Positions 26,901 to 41,500 of a DNA stretch of 64,000 nt are shown one piece after another. The DNA lies in NCBI GenBank assembly GCA_038049695.1, contig CP142453.1, forward strand, positions 130,273,001 to 130,337,000, written 5' to 3'. The position numbers and the translations under genes are program-made. Under the pieces are notes generated by a model that worked only from the letters and a program-made list of their open reading frames with translations, made no database searches and had not been told where the DNA came from. This DNA comes from Cinnamomum chago. Lineage: Eukaryota; Streptophyta; Magnoliopsida; Laurales; Lauraceae. Positions within the stretch are counted from its first letter, which is position 1. Every line of letters starts with the position of its first letter.

Positions 26901-29900
26901 GATTGTTCACCTCCCATTCGCTCCAAATAACCTGAGAGGCAAGCAGGACATGCAGAACCCACTGTTTTAGTATGTGCGCACGTGGGAGGGAGCTGGAATT
27001 AAAAATAAAACACCAAATTTTACTTAATTGAGACTTTAAGTTGTGATGGTCGAGGATACCTGCAAAGTCCAGGAAACAGTTTAAAAAGGCCAGTCTCACA
27101 GTTTCCTTAATTTCTTGGAATTGTAGAAACATGGCATTTGACATTGTTGCCTCATTCATATTCTGAATCATCCTAAATCAGAGAGAAAAAAAACATAGAT
27201 TGGAGAAATAAGATATGGAAATCCATCCAATAATATAAACAAACATGAAAAATGCTTTAAGTTAGAAAGCCAAGCTTGGGGAAAAACAGATCTTGCAATT
27301 GTGAAGAACAAAAAATAGAGAACAATTGTCAACGGACGACAACTGTGAGAGAATTATTTAAAGGAAAAAAACCACAATTGTATGAGAAAAGGTTTGAGGA
27401 AAAAGCCTGTAAGTCAAGCATAAATTTAAGTTCTGCTTTATACTTACATTATAGAAACATGGGTGATGTATGACTGTAGTTACCAGAAACACAACTGAAT
27501 ATAATCAAAGAACATGAGATGCAAATACGATAAAGCCTAAACACGGGGAAATACAGATAAAAGTACACCCAACTTGAAAAAGATATTTTGTACATGAGCA
27601 GCTTGACAAGAAATATGGGTTTGGATTTGGAGCTGCTCGGCTTGTGGTACATACTTTCTTCTTGAATCATCAAGTACTTCATTGAAAAAAAATCTAATTT
27701 TAAACATTAAAAAAACAAAAAAACAAATATAGTACTTACCGAAAAGTTCTATTAGAAAAAAAATTAAGGTTAGAAAATCACACTACCACAACTGATATGG
27801 GATCCTCACAATAGTAAAGTAATATTCCTAATGCCAGATGAGGTAAAAGACTTACGCATTAATTTGATCCATTACCAAGACTGTCAATGTTTGGAATGCC
27901 AAAGGCAAGAATGATATTGTGTATGGCGATTTGTTCCTTTCAAGAGTGGAAACAGGGATCCATGACTCCTCCTTACATATCTCCTCTGTAGTTGACCGCA
28001 TCCACGAGCACAGCCTTAATATGTAGATCTTCATGATTTCTGATTGAAGTATACGCAAGGTTTTGACTGGCACAATCAAGGAAACACCATAAGAATAAAG
28101 TTGGATTAGATGACAACGAAGCTTGAAAATGACTTTAGCTACCAGTGCTGGGAGCAGCAGCCTCTTTCCCTTCAATAGCTTGGCATGCTTTAGATATTTC
28201 CTTTATAGCGTCACTCATGTATGGGCGAAGAATATTTGATTCCTCCAGATCCCGAAATGTGTTAAAGACCTGCATCAGGAAGAGTTGATTGAATGATCTT
28301 TTTCCACCTTTTGCAATTAGCAAAATACAGAGAACAAAACAAACCAAAACAATACATCTACTAAAAATCCAGAAATAGTTAACTTATCAGACTGAATACC
28401 AAATCATTGGTTCATGATTGAGTTTAAAAGAAAAAGAAAAAGAAAAACAGCCACATCTGACAAACTTCCATACAACAAACACACCACAAAACCAAAAAAT
28501 AAAAATTCAGTAAAATGATTTTAGAAAGAACATGGTTTTGGTGCTGGAAAACTTCAGTATGAGCTCATGTTCAAACAAAACAAACCAATAAAAACAACCA
28601 AATCCCACAAACTCTCAAATTCAACTAGCATTCCAAAAACAAGTAACACGATTCTCAGTAAAGCGATTCCAAAAACATAGGATTGGTGCTAACTGCTAAT
28701 CATTCACCTAGGTTGCTGACACGTGGACGTTTATGGCTCCTAAACTGACATGATTAATTAATCTAGCCAACTGTAACCAAGGTTCCCTCTTACAGATTTT
28801 TTAAGAAAAAGGTGTTTCCCCTCCTGGTTCATCTTTGCTTTTAAGAAAAAGGTGTTTCCCCTCCTGGTTCATCTTTGCTACTAAAGCTCATAATTACCAT
28901 GCAACAAATGTCACCTTATGGATTTAAATCAAAAGAAAAAGGGAGTTGCTGAATCACTAAAATACTTGGAAGGAGCCTCTAAAAATCCCAAATTTGTTCT
29001 CATTCTTTTCACTAAATGTTACAACTCATCGCAACGTTACACAGCCAAGGAGGGGGAAGATGCCAATAGGTCAACCTCAGAAGCTAAAGTCCCAAGATTG
29101 TAAAATCATGACCATGGATTCAGCACTGGTCTTCCAACACCAAACAAAAAGAAAATCACCCAATCATTGCTTCTATATCATTCAATTGTCTCTACAGCTA
29201 TAGGAATACATGAATATAGATCATAGAGTCTAGCCTTTAGCTTTACTTTCCAAGCTTATCACATTAATGGGTGGTCCCACATGCCTAGCGTACAAGTTGG
29301 ATGGGTCCTATATCATTTTAGTGACATATTTCAACATGTGTTGGACTGCACGCTTAGGTGAACGGACTCCCAACTAGAAATGTGGAGGCCCATGGGTCTC
29401 ATCTTATACATAGTGGGATTTTAGTCCATGGGGCTGGCCTACGGAAAAGGGCTGGTTCTGGCCCCTTATCCAAAAGCCATCCTGTGGCAACCCCTCTTGG
29501 GCTGCATCATAAGGTCAAAACCTGAGGTGTTTTAAGAACCAATAAAAGAAGGGGTTGTTGATCTTGTTGTGGTCTTTGAAATGAACCAAAAAGGATACAA
29601 AGGCATAAAGTGATGCCTCTTAAGACCTGTGAAAGGATGAATGAATACACACGTGTTAAAGCTAAACAATTACCAAAGCACTCAACATTCAACAATAAGC
29701 AACATAAGTTCTACAATCATTATAACAGGAAAAACATTATAATATCAAAGAAAGGTTAAAACTGAAAAAGGACAATCTATACCTTACTCTCATATGCAGA
29801 TATAGTATTATGTACCATTTCTTCAACTTCATCAAGAGAATGACTTGAGTATTTTGCATCGCTAACTTTATCGTCAGTCTTATTTGTGGCAGGTTTAACA

Positions 29901-32900
29901 ATAGTTTCTGAACCTTGGGAAGACTGCATTAAAAAAAAAAATTAGTCCATCAAAAATCAAAAGATTCCATCTTAGAGGACAGAACTCAACCTCAGAAGTG
30001 CACCCAAAAAACAACAACAATTTTAAAAGAAAGCAACAAGAAATAAAGAGACACAAGGCAAATAAAAAGAATCTCATTCCTTAATTCTCATAAAAATACC
30101 TCCAGCTTATTAAGACTCAACGACTCCCAAAATCAGCAGAAATTTTTTTGAAAGGAGGAAGGATTTCAATCTCAGTAGTTCAAAAAAATACTAATAATAA
30201 AATAAAACAAAACAATACAATACAAAATAAAAAACACAGAAAAGTATATTCTGATTCCTTTATTTTTCTTAGAAAGAGGCTCAGCTTTATTTATCAAGAC
30301 TCAAAACATTCCCCAAATCAACAGAAAGTCTTCAGAAGTCAAGAACTGAAATCGTGTTTTCAGATAAATAGATGAAGTAGCTTTCGTCAAACTCCAAGGT
30401 AAGAGAGACACCTGTCAAATTTAGATGATGACAACATCAAAATTAAGAGAAATTAAAATAGTTATTACACCATCAAGATTTCACACTGATTGAGTAAATT
30501 GAATGAAGGATGGATATATAATTTAGATAAGTAAGATAATTATTAGATTTTTATTGAACATCTGATAAAAGGCAAAAAAAAACATTTTAGGACAGTGCAA
30601 CTGATTGATTAGAAGAATCATTAAGGATTAGGATTAGGATCTCGCTGTTTCTTTTTTCCCCAAATGGGATCGAGGGAGTAAAGATATTGGCCATGACACT
30701 TGTCGGGGCTCACCTGTATAAGTGAAAATTCATGGGCATTAAAATTTTAAATTTTGTAGCCACAAGATGTTTGATGGCCCAGTTTAGGGGTGAAACTTCA
30801 TCCATCCCCTATCTGCACATTGATCTAGAAATCTCACACATCTCCTTCCATTGCGGTGACCTAAGGTTTGTACCAACAATTGTAACAATGAACTAATAGC
30901 TTTTTTTCTTTTTCTTTTTTTTTTTTTTTCCTTTTGAAGGGTATCTAAATTTTATTAAAAGTAGATTTTTAAAAAAAATTCAGATGTACTGTATGTTTTA
31001 ACTATTTTCGGCAATTATGTGAGTACATTGACTGGCATTGCTGATATCATTTAAGCAAGCACAATTTTTCATATAGTCCGTGCATATTAGGTTCAGATGA
31101 AGTTAGGTTCATCTATTCAGCATTTAGGTATTGATATTTATGTACAGCAGGGAAGTTGGTGATTTGGCTGTGGGCTATATCCTCTTAAATCCATGTCTTT
31201 TGCCAGGTCTTAAAGAATAGTTTGAGATCGTCCCTATAAATCAATCAGTGGGCCCCCATCTAAACTCCAAACTCAATTATCATCGCCATATGTATTATCT
31301 ATGAACCAAGTTTCACTTTAAATGGAATTGAACCAATCATTGGATTGATCATGTGCAGGACACAAGATTAAAGCATACAAAAGAAGTCTTATCCCATGTC
31401 CTATGAGTGACCAATCTTACAGTGTTTAAAGCAGAATAAAGTGAATCTAACAGAGATAAAGGAGGGATAGTTAAAATAAATGGTTAGGATTTAAGACATG
31501 GGCTCCCTCAAGTTTAATGGTTTTAGAAGCCTTCATTTAAATTAAAAAAAAAAAAAAAACCAATAGAACTGTGAGTAATCGTTGGATGAGTGTCAAATTT
31601 GGGCTTGTGGAAATTTGAAGGGGATAATTTTGAAAGAGCGACTTAAATCATAAGTTGTCTAGATGGCCCAGAAAATAAAGTGGCCCACACATAAGAAATT
31701 GGAGAATGGTTTTGATCTAAATATTGTCATGTACTTGTGTATATATACATACATGTCGAATTAGAGATTAGACCCATGAATTATCACCAACCACATCAGA
31801 TTACATAGAAGAATTAGTGCATCAAACACGTCAAACTCGAACTTGGAATTAAGCAAATCAAAGAATAAATTGAATAAGCCTACCCATCAAATCTTCAAAT
31901 TCTATTAAGTATCAAAACACTAACTGCAAACTCAAATGTACATTGCAAATCAGATAACTACGTTAAATAATAAGGTTGCAAGGGTTTTTTTTTCGAATTG
32001 TTCTATATTTATTTTTTATTGATGTTCTTTTCATATGATTATAATTTGTGAGCAAATATTTTTTAATATTATGCCAAGTCCACAAATCCTATATTTTGGG
32101 ATTGTCATATCAAGCACCTTATGATGGTATCAGATTCCAATGCCTGAACACTTTTCATGTAACTTAGCTTTCTGAAGACTTCACCAAGTCATTAGGTAAT
32201 TATTTCAACATATCCTTTTTTCAGCCAGAACTCTTTCCAATTTATGGCACCCTAAGTGGATACAGTCACATAAAGGCCGCCTTTCTTGTGTAACAAATAT
32301 CTATAACTATGCTTTCAACAAGCCATTAAGGAGCTGGTTATAAATTAACTACTGATAACACAGACCTACACCAAATGAGTACAGTAGCAGCAAAAAAGTC
32401 ACCTGCTTGTTAACCAATGGAAATAAAAATAAAATAAAATAATGAGAGGGAGACCAGGCTGGAAACTCATGGATTAGAAACTAAAGGTACAAGGGAGAGT
32501 TATCTCATAAATCTGTAGTAAGCAGATTCCCCCCTTATTATTGTGAGGAAAAAAAAATCCAATTCATATAGACTACCCGGAAACTCGTTAAGGCTTTACA
32601 GGTTCAAGATTTAACTGATCCCCCAACTGTTCAACTACAGAAGATCCAAAAATAAAACCACACCAATGAAATAATAACACTAGAGTTCGTGATCAATACT
32701 TATCATGCTCATTCATCATAAGAAGAGTGCAATAAACAGCTTAGCCAGAAAGTGGAAAGAGATAATAGCATTTACGTCAGGAAAGCATTTATAAGCTGCA
32801 CAAGCAAAAGAATGCCATCCCAATTCCAGCATGGAAGTGAAAAGACAACATAGATTTCTCTAAAGTTGAACATTCTTATTGCAGTGAAACTGGAATGACT

Positions 32901-35474
32901 AGTAATTTATTGAAACTGGAAAGTATAGTATTAGAGCAACTAAGAAATACCTTTGCAAACTTCCCACTGAACACAGAAAGTGTCAATCTCCAAAATGCTG
33001 GTATATGATGGATAATCACTGCAGTTAACCTGCGGATATACCTCCCTCTAAGAGCATCTATTTCTTCCCCCATCATGTATGGTTGTAAATCTTCTGATGA
33101 ATGATTGTCCCCAAGAAGAAGGGAATAGTCGACATCTGACTGATAGTAATATAAGAGAACACAGGGTAAATGAGTCAATAGACTAGTTTAATGGTATAAC
33201 GTTCATCATCATCATCATCATCAAAGCCTTGTCCCATTTATGAAAAGTAAATTAAGAACCTTAGAAGCAATAATGTCCCAGAAATATCATGACAAATATG
33301 AGTAATCTTTTAAGCACATGAAAGAGTGTCCATGTGCTATGTCTGCATGGCAGAACTGATGACAACAAAGTCAAGCTCAGTTAACATATGTATTTGAGTT
33401 AACATGAAACTCAACCATTTGAACTCATCTGGATTGAAGGGAGACATATCTGAAACTTCGATTTAGAATTTTAAAAGGAAAGTTGAATTTGAACTCATCA
33501 AGTCAAATCAGCTGGGTGTTCCATAATTTTTACAGTTTAAATATTTAATGACTTCATACATTTTATACTTTTTTTTTTTAAGTATCATTGACCAATGACC
33601 AATGAGTTTAGTCATGAAACTGATTGAAAAAGTCCTATCAAGTAGCAAGGATGCAAAAGGAACTGCATTTGGTGAGTGAAAATTGAATCACTTACAGACT
33701 TGTTTGAATTTTGTTGCATCTGCCTCCATCTAGCATCAGATTGCATTCGCTCCTGTATCTCACTATGCAAAGCTTCCATCCTTGCTTCATGGTCAAGAGT
33801 GCATCTTTCAAGCAATCCTCGAATCCTGCGATTCTGCCAAGAGAAACAAACATAAAGATCTGGATTGGAATTCTGGTGAACACTGCATTACCCAGCAAAA
33901 GATGAAAGGGATGAAACCACAACAAAGAAGCATTTTAATGGATTACTTCTCGCAAAAATTCTCAGCACAAAATTTAGCTAACCTGAATATTTAGATAATG
34001 CCAAACAGGGTCTGAATCAGGTTCCAGCTCCAACAATAGCCTGACAGTGTTTTCAAGCTAGTAGAAACATATGACAAAGGTTAGGAACATCACATTCCAA
34101 GGAATACACTACCTGAAAATGCATGTAGAGCTTCCAATTAAGAATAACGGAGTGCCAGAAATAAAGAAAACAAACCCATCTGTATTGGAAAGTAGAAACA
34201 GACCTCTCTAAACCAAGGGATATGTAGTACAAAATAGAAATTGTCCAATAAGTCAAAATATGGTCCACTCTACACTCTCTGTTTTACAAATTTGTACTGT
34301 GACTTGAACATACTTGTACAAGATTCCCCAAACACTACATGTGAACCGAACTGATATTGAAGAGTATGTCAAGAGTTATTGCTGGCAATCTGTTGACATC
34401 ATACATATAACCATAGTAACTTTGAACAAACACAAAAATTTGAATACTAGATCCCAAAAATGAATCAAGTATTAACAATGAAATAGACAAAACAGAATCC
34501 ACAACTGGGATGTAGAAACTATTGAGAATCTAATGTAATGGTCTCAAACTCTAAATGGGCAAAAGTCTAATTTTGTCTTTTGAGCACTTAATATAAAGGA
34601 AGAGATCATGCGGAAGATGCATGACCTCTCTCTCTCTCTCATTTTGCTTTATCCCCTTTCTCTTTCTTTTTTTTATCTAAGATTAAATTTGGTAACAAAG
34701 CAGGAAATCTCAAGGTTTGCATTATGATGTAAACCCCATTCATTGTATGTTTTCTTTTTCCCTTGGATATGTCCTGGTGAAGAAATCAGGAGAAAAAAAA
34801 TGCTCATATAGCCCTCAGAACCCGAGTCTGAAGCAGATGGCTGCAGTTTTGCACTTTTTGCTGAATAGCGACCATAGATCTAGATTTGACAAAGACCAAC
34901 ATTGGCGCTGTTACCAGTTTCTAATTTCCAAAGGGAATGACTTCTTAGCTCATCGATGAGGGGTTCGTTATCTTCTGCGTGTCTTTGATCCTCATCCAGG
35001 TCTCAACAAACTACCCATCGATGAGATTGAGGGCTTTGACACCATCTCCTCATTTCCATCCTCGTCCAGGTCGATCAGGGTCCCTTCCTAGAGACCTATA
35101 TGAGGATTGAAGACGAACAAATGGTGTTAAAGATTTTGCCGATGGACAATTCGTCGAAACCCGAATAAGGATCCAAGACAAGCAGAAGATAATGAAGCCC
35201 TCGTCGATATAAGAATTTGGTAACACCACCACTCTTGGTCTTTGCCAGTCTCAAAACTATGATCGCTACTCAACAAAATAAAAAAGAGTAGAATTGCAGC
35301 CGTCTGCTTTCATATTTGGTTTTTGGGGGCTATACGGGCTTTTTTTTTCTTCGCCAGGACATATTTTCAGCAGATGGGGTTTACATCATAATGCAAACCC
35401 TAAGGTTTCCTGCGTTGATCTTAGGAGATACCAAGCTTAATCTAAAGAGAAAAGAAAGAGAAAAGGGATGAAGG

Positions 35475-35521
<47 letters not shown>

Positions 35522-38500
35522 CAGCTTCGGAAGAGGACGGAGGCTTCTGTATCCTCTGCAAGATCTCCTTGTTTAAATTAAGTTCTCAAAAGACAAAATT
35601 ACAATTTTGGCCCTTATAAAGTCCAAATACCTATGGTCCCTAAAACAAAATTGAGACCATTACATTAGGTTGCATCTGCAGTTGTGCATCCAAGTAGCCT
35701 AATTTCATTCAGTGGATCAAGAACATACTTCCAATGGAAAATCTAATGCAATGGTCTCAAACTATTGAATCCATTATCTGATGGGTACCCATTTCATAGC
35801 ATTTGCCTAGAATTCACCCACCCATATATTGAATACAAGAATTAGGCACTAATTCCCTGCATCATAAGAATATGTGAAACTAACTAAATAGGTATTTGAA
35901 TATCGACCTAAACCTAAAGCAGCCTTTTAACTTTGAATCTAATGTTAACTTCAACAAGTTTTACAGTAAAATTTTCTATGTTGAATGAAAAAAATTAAAC
36001 AAATATCTTTTCAGACACCTACTGGTCGATGACTAGACTATGGAATTGCCATGAAGTGATATTGTTTCAAGGTCATCAATCAAGTAGCATAAGGCCTCGC
36101 ATAACTCTTTCTAAATTGGTCAAATGAGTGGCAGTTGAAGTGCCAAACAATCTGTTCTACATAAGCTTATAACATCCTCTTGAAAAGAGAAGAATCATAA
36201 ATTTCCTAGAACATAAATTTTGAATATTTAAAATGCTAATAATGTCAAAATGCATACTTGACATGCTCCTTGGTAAGCAAAACTAAAACTGTTCAAAACC
36301 AGATTCATAAAAGAGTAAATAACTAAAAACATTCTAATACTTTATCTAAAGTGATTGCATATGGTAGTAAAGTAAAATAAAAGAAGGAAATGAGCATACA
36401 TCTGCAAGATTTATCTGCGGATCATCCATTGATTTGTAAAGCATGCCCTTAAACTCTTGCATCACCTTTTCAACCTCCTCAAGGACACGTTTTAATATTC
36501 CCACCTGAAAGTGATGAGATGTTAACATCATTAAGGTTACTAAGAAGCCACAAAGACAACATCACAGGAACTCAAAATTTTCAACTCCATACCATGGAAG
36601 TTAATACCAGTAAAAAACTTCAATAGCAATCGGAAATTTTTTTTGCAACAAGTTGAATAGGAGTAGAAGACAAATAAAGATTTGGAATCAATTGGTCAGA
36701 ATAAGAATGTGGAGTTTCAGAAAATGTGGCTTCAAAATAGGTTTAAGTGGAAAACTAGATTTCACCGAAGCCAACCCTATGTAGATGGGACAATGCTTCA
36801 ACGATGATAGCAGTGGTTGTGGTGAATTTTTAACATCTATCATATTTATTGAAGAATTAAGATGACATTTACAAAGGTAGTCTCTGTTCAAGATGAAGTT
36901 GTGGTTAACAACAATAGCGCAGATTTAAAAGTACAACCATTTGCACTCTCTTTATCTCTAGTCCCCACCTTTGCAAGAAAAAGTGCAAAACCTATTGGCT
37001 TCTCTCCAAACATGATGAATTTTATTCACCAGAAGTTATAAAAAAATAAAAAAAAAACAATTCTTGACCCCATTCACATCCATTCTAGCCGCCACACGGC
37101 TGGTCATCTTGCCTTGGGTGCATGAGAGACAGCCCTTCAAATAGTCGCAAGGATTCTCTCTCTAACGGCCGAAGCCCCACACTTTTCCGTACTATTTTTA
37201 ATATGTAATCTTAACCTCCACATTCTCATTTTACACACACCTCAAAACATGGTCCTGGATTTCCACACGTCCCAATTTGGATCATAATTCCATCACCCAG
37301 GATACAGCTTCTGCAAATTCCACAACCTTTTGATACTAGAAAAAGATCCAGAGAGATGGAACCCACTCCCCTTTGAGATAAGCAGCCAAAATTCATGTAA
37401 ACTCCCCTTCATTTAAGCACCGACTGATTAGCCAGGGTTTTATTTACTTCATGGTAGACCTTAAAATGAAAGTGGCTCCTTCAAATACTCTTTTTCTGCA
37501 TTCTGAATCCCCCATGCTACTACAAGAGGCATTTTCCAAATAATTTTGCCCGACTGTAAGAAGCAGTCAACTGATCTCCCATAATTCCCCAAAAAGAGTA
37601 TGGCCAAAGACAACCAAAATATGTGGAAGAAGGACCACATGATATGAGCTACCATAAAATAAATGAACAAATATCCAACATTTTCCTTTGCCTCCCAAAC
37701 ACATGAAACATGCATTAGGAAGCGCAATGCATTACTGTACCTGGTATGATATAGAGTCAAGAATTTGATAGCAGTGGCAATCAGCCAAAAGCCTTAACCT
37801 TAGATGGGGCCAAGTCCAGAAATTAAAGCCCTAGTCCAATCAAGCAAACCGCCAACTATCGTATGAGTTGGGGTCAGACACAAAAAGGGAAGCCCGGGTC
37901 TGGGGAGGGTCAAATGTACGCAGCCTTACCCCCGCAAGCGAAGAGGCTATTTCCGCGTTTCGAACCCGTGACGCGAAGGTCGCAAAGGAGCAACCTTACC
38001 GCCAAGGCCCGCCCTTAAGTGAGTTCAGACACGAACATGTCAAAAAAGAGACCCCTCAAAAACCATACATTATCATCTCCATCTATTAACTCACATAAAA
38101 GTTAAAGAAATATAAATAAGATAAAAGATAGCACCTCAAAGACAAGACCTTATGTTCATAATCTTGGAACTATAAAGAAATTGTCTTCCAATAAATAGAA
38201 ACAAAAACAACACTGCTACAGAGCAACAAATTCAAACAAAGACGAAAGTTTCTAACTATAAAGAAATACTTCCAATAGCAAGATATATAAATAATGTTTG
38301 TACAAGAACAGATGGCTAACAACTAACAAGTAACAAAGTCATTCCTAATAACATGATCATTGGCCCAGATTTTTGCACAATATCCCCAAGTCTTGAGTTC
38401 ATGAATATGAGGCCCACAGACTGATGATCAAACCATTTAAAACCACTGACTGGTGCAGCACATGCCAGATGAAGCAAGACCTGAAAAATCTTACTCATTT

Positions 38501-41500
38501 GAAAATACAAACCTTCAATTGACAAACTCCAACATTTGTCCATGAAAATGGGCCCAAAGCATCTAAGGAATTAAATTTGGTTTCGTTTTTTATATCGTCG
38601 CCAACGAAAACTGAGTCTCTTACCCAAAAAAAATGAAAACTGAGTCAACTTAACCAAGTTAATCTCTAAAAAAAAGAGACCATATTGCATGCAACTCAGT
38701 TGAGTCATGATTCATTGGGGACTTGAAATCCAGTCAAGGCAGGTCAGTTGCCTCACTTTCATCTGAGATTTTACTCCTTCACAGTAATAGCAATCACCAC
38801 CGTCCATCGTCATCATCAACAAACCCTTATCCCAGTTGGCAGCAACAGCCCATATTCAATGTAGAAAATTGGATGGCGAAGATCCTTCATCCTAGGCTAT
38901 ATTTTCAACATGAATCATTCAAAGCGCAGCCCAACAAGTTGAAAGTCTCGATTCAGAAACTTAAGTCCCCTGTTTGTTAGGTAAAAACTCTAGTCAAAGA
39001 TAAAAAAAATTCCAACTTCCCTAACTGAAGACCATTTTCTAGAAACAAGTGTCTTTGTCCATTAATGAAAACCCAATTATCCAAGTTGCTCATTTTCCAC
39101 TAAATAAAACATAGCAAAATAACTTTTCATAAATGAAAACAACCAACTCCCAAGAATTACAATCTTGTTGGACCAAGAATAACTAATCCCTAATTTGTGA
39201 TATTTCTTCAATTGGTAACATGACGAACCAGCAACCTTAAGGTTATGTAAATGTGCACATTCCAACTGTGCTAGAGGCTGCTGTAGTCAATATCGATATC
39301 CAAAGGTAATGATTTGGATGCTATTAATCCAATGGTAATGATTTGGATAATATTAGCAATGCTCTTCCCAGCATATAAAACATTACTAGACAATGAATGT
39401 GTATTGTATACGGTATAGTCAATCTCAAGAATCAAATATTCAAAACTCAATTGATAGCAATTATGTCCCCAGCACCCAAAACATTACTAGATGTAAAATG
39501 CAGTTCTTTAAGAGAGGAGACATTCTTATGTACATGAGAAGGCAGGGCAATCGACTTTGCTTTTTGGTATTCCCTAACAGCCAAATCATATTCGCCCTTA
39601 CTGATGCTCCCACGAATTGAACTTGGCAAATTGAATAGCGTTCGGAACCTCTGGAGCATTCCTTGGACAGACCTGATCTTCTCAGTTTGCACCTGTGATA
39701 ATTTTGAATATAATTAACACATTTCCACTATAACATGAAAATCCCTAAAATCAAATATGCAAGAAACTAGGATTTGTCACCTGTCTCTCAAATAGGGGTT
39801 CAAAAGCTCGATTTGCCAATGAACTGACATTATGAATACAATTATACAAGTGAGCAGTGCCAGCACCTTCAGGATCTTCTTCTATCCGTCTCAGTTTTGA
39901 CTCAATATCTGCAGAAAACATTAAACGTTACTTCACTGCAGTAAGAATAAAACAGACAGGTTGCCAATCCACAACAAACAATATACAATCAGAAGCCACA
40001 ACACTAACTTTATAGAATATAACAAAGATAAAATGATAAGTGCATGTGCATACTGAAAGTGCAGACATACTGCATGACATAAAAACCAGATCAGTCAGGT
40101 TTCTATCAAAAACATAAACAAAAATATTTTTAAAAAAAGGTCAAGGTTATCACCCAGTGCGGTCCCGCCGAAGCAGGGTCCTGGGAGGATCCAAACTGAG
40201 CCAGACCCATCCTTTGGCAATTTTGCACAAAGTGGCTGCTCGCAAGTCTCGAACCTGTGTTATCACGCATGGCACCCGAGACTTTTACCATTGCACCAAA
40301 GCAATGACCCTATAAACAAAAATATTAATAAAAAGAAAATCCACATTAGTCAGAACTAGTAGCATACCATCAATTGTTGTTTTGCAGGAGACAAAACAGT
40401 CGAAATTTTCTTTAACCAATTGCTTTTTCTGTTGAGTCCTTCCTTTCAGATCTGTTTTCAAAACAAGCGCACCTGACTCCAAATCTGCCGCAGGTGTGTC
40501 TTGGTGTATATGGGACAGGAACAGCTTTGCATCAAAATCTTCCGCAAAGTACATCAATTTTACTGCAAACATAAACCCCATAAAAAAAAAGGGAGTGAGA
40601 GAGAGAGAGAGAGAGAGGACATATGTGAAATAATTAGGCAATGAAAAATGGAAATAAACAAAAAAAAAATGCATGTTCGGATAGTTAAGTGCTTTAAGAA
40701 ACAGCAATGGGCAATAAAATGCAACCCTACAAACTGAACAGGAAGATTCTTTGAAAGGGATAATAATGCAGAAACATCAATAACAGAATGACATCTTGAC
40801 ATCAAGCAATGGGCAAATAAAGACTTTGACTACTAAATATCCCAAGGTTTGTATGACACTTTTGCGGCTCAATCACTATTCTAAAACTAACAATTTTCAT
40901 AGACTGGCAGAAAAATAGATTTTCTGCTCAGAAATGAGTCTCTGAAAATGGAAATGATAGGAGCAAGGACCAAAATAGCAGTTGCAGCTGGAAACGTAGG
41001 TGCCAGTGGCCACAATGCTACGTAGCGGACGATACATATCAGTCGCAACAATAAGTAGCGGCATAGCACTGTGAATTTTTTTAAGTGGTCAAATTTTTTT
41101 TGAATATTATGTTTTATTAGTGATGTAGAACCATATAAGGGTAAAGACAACTTTAAGAAAGGCTATTGAGGAGAAGAAACAGGAAAAACAAAAATCCATA
41201 GGCTAATTTTAAATCTGTAAGCAATTTAAGAAAGGCTATTGGGGATAAAAATAATACGACCTTAATCATGCAGTTATTGGGCGTATGACCAACATGATGT
41301 GGTAAGATAGAGTTACTTTAGTACCAACAAAAGAGTGCATGCTTATTTGTAAATTGAAAGTGTTTTACTTGCAATAACTAACAAATAATGTGCGTTTTTT
41401 CACTAAGACAGTATAGGAGTAATCAATGGAAAACACATGCAAGTGCTGTATGCTAACAAAAGAATATGAAGATTGAAGTTTCATTTCCAATAATTTTTTG

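Noticed and set aside
37910..38014. Functional tRNA gene
   Set aside because: The tRNA-like part belongs to an Au SINE and does not fold into a complete cloverleaf.
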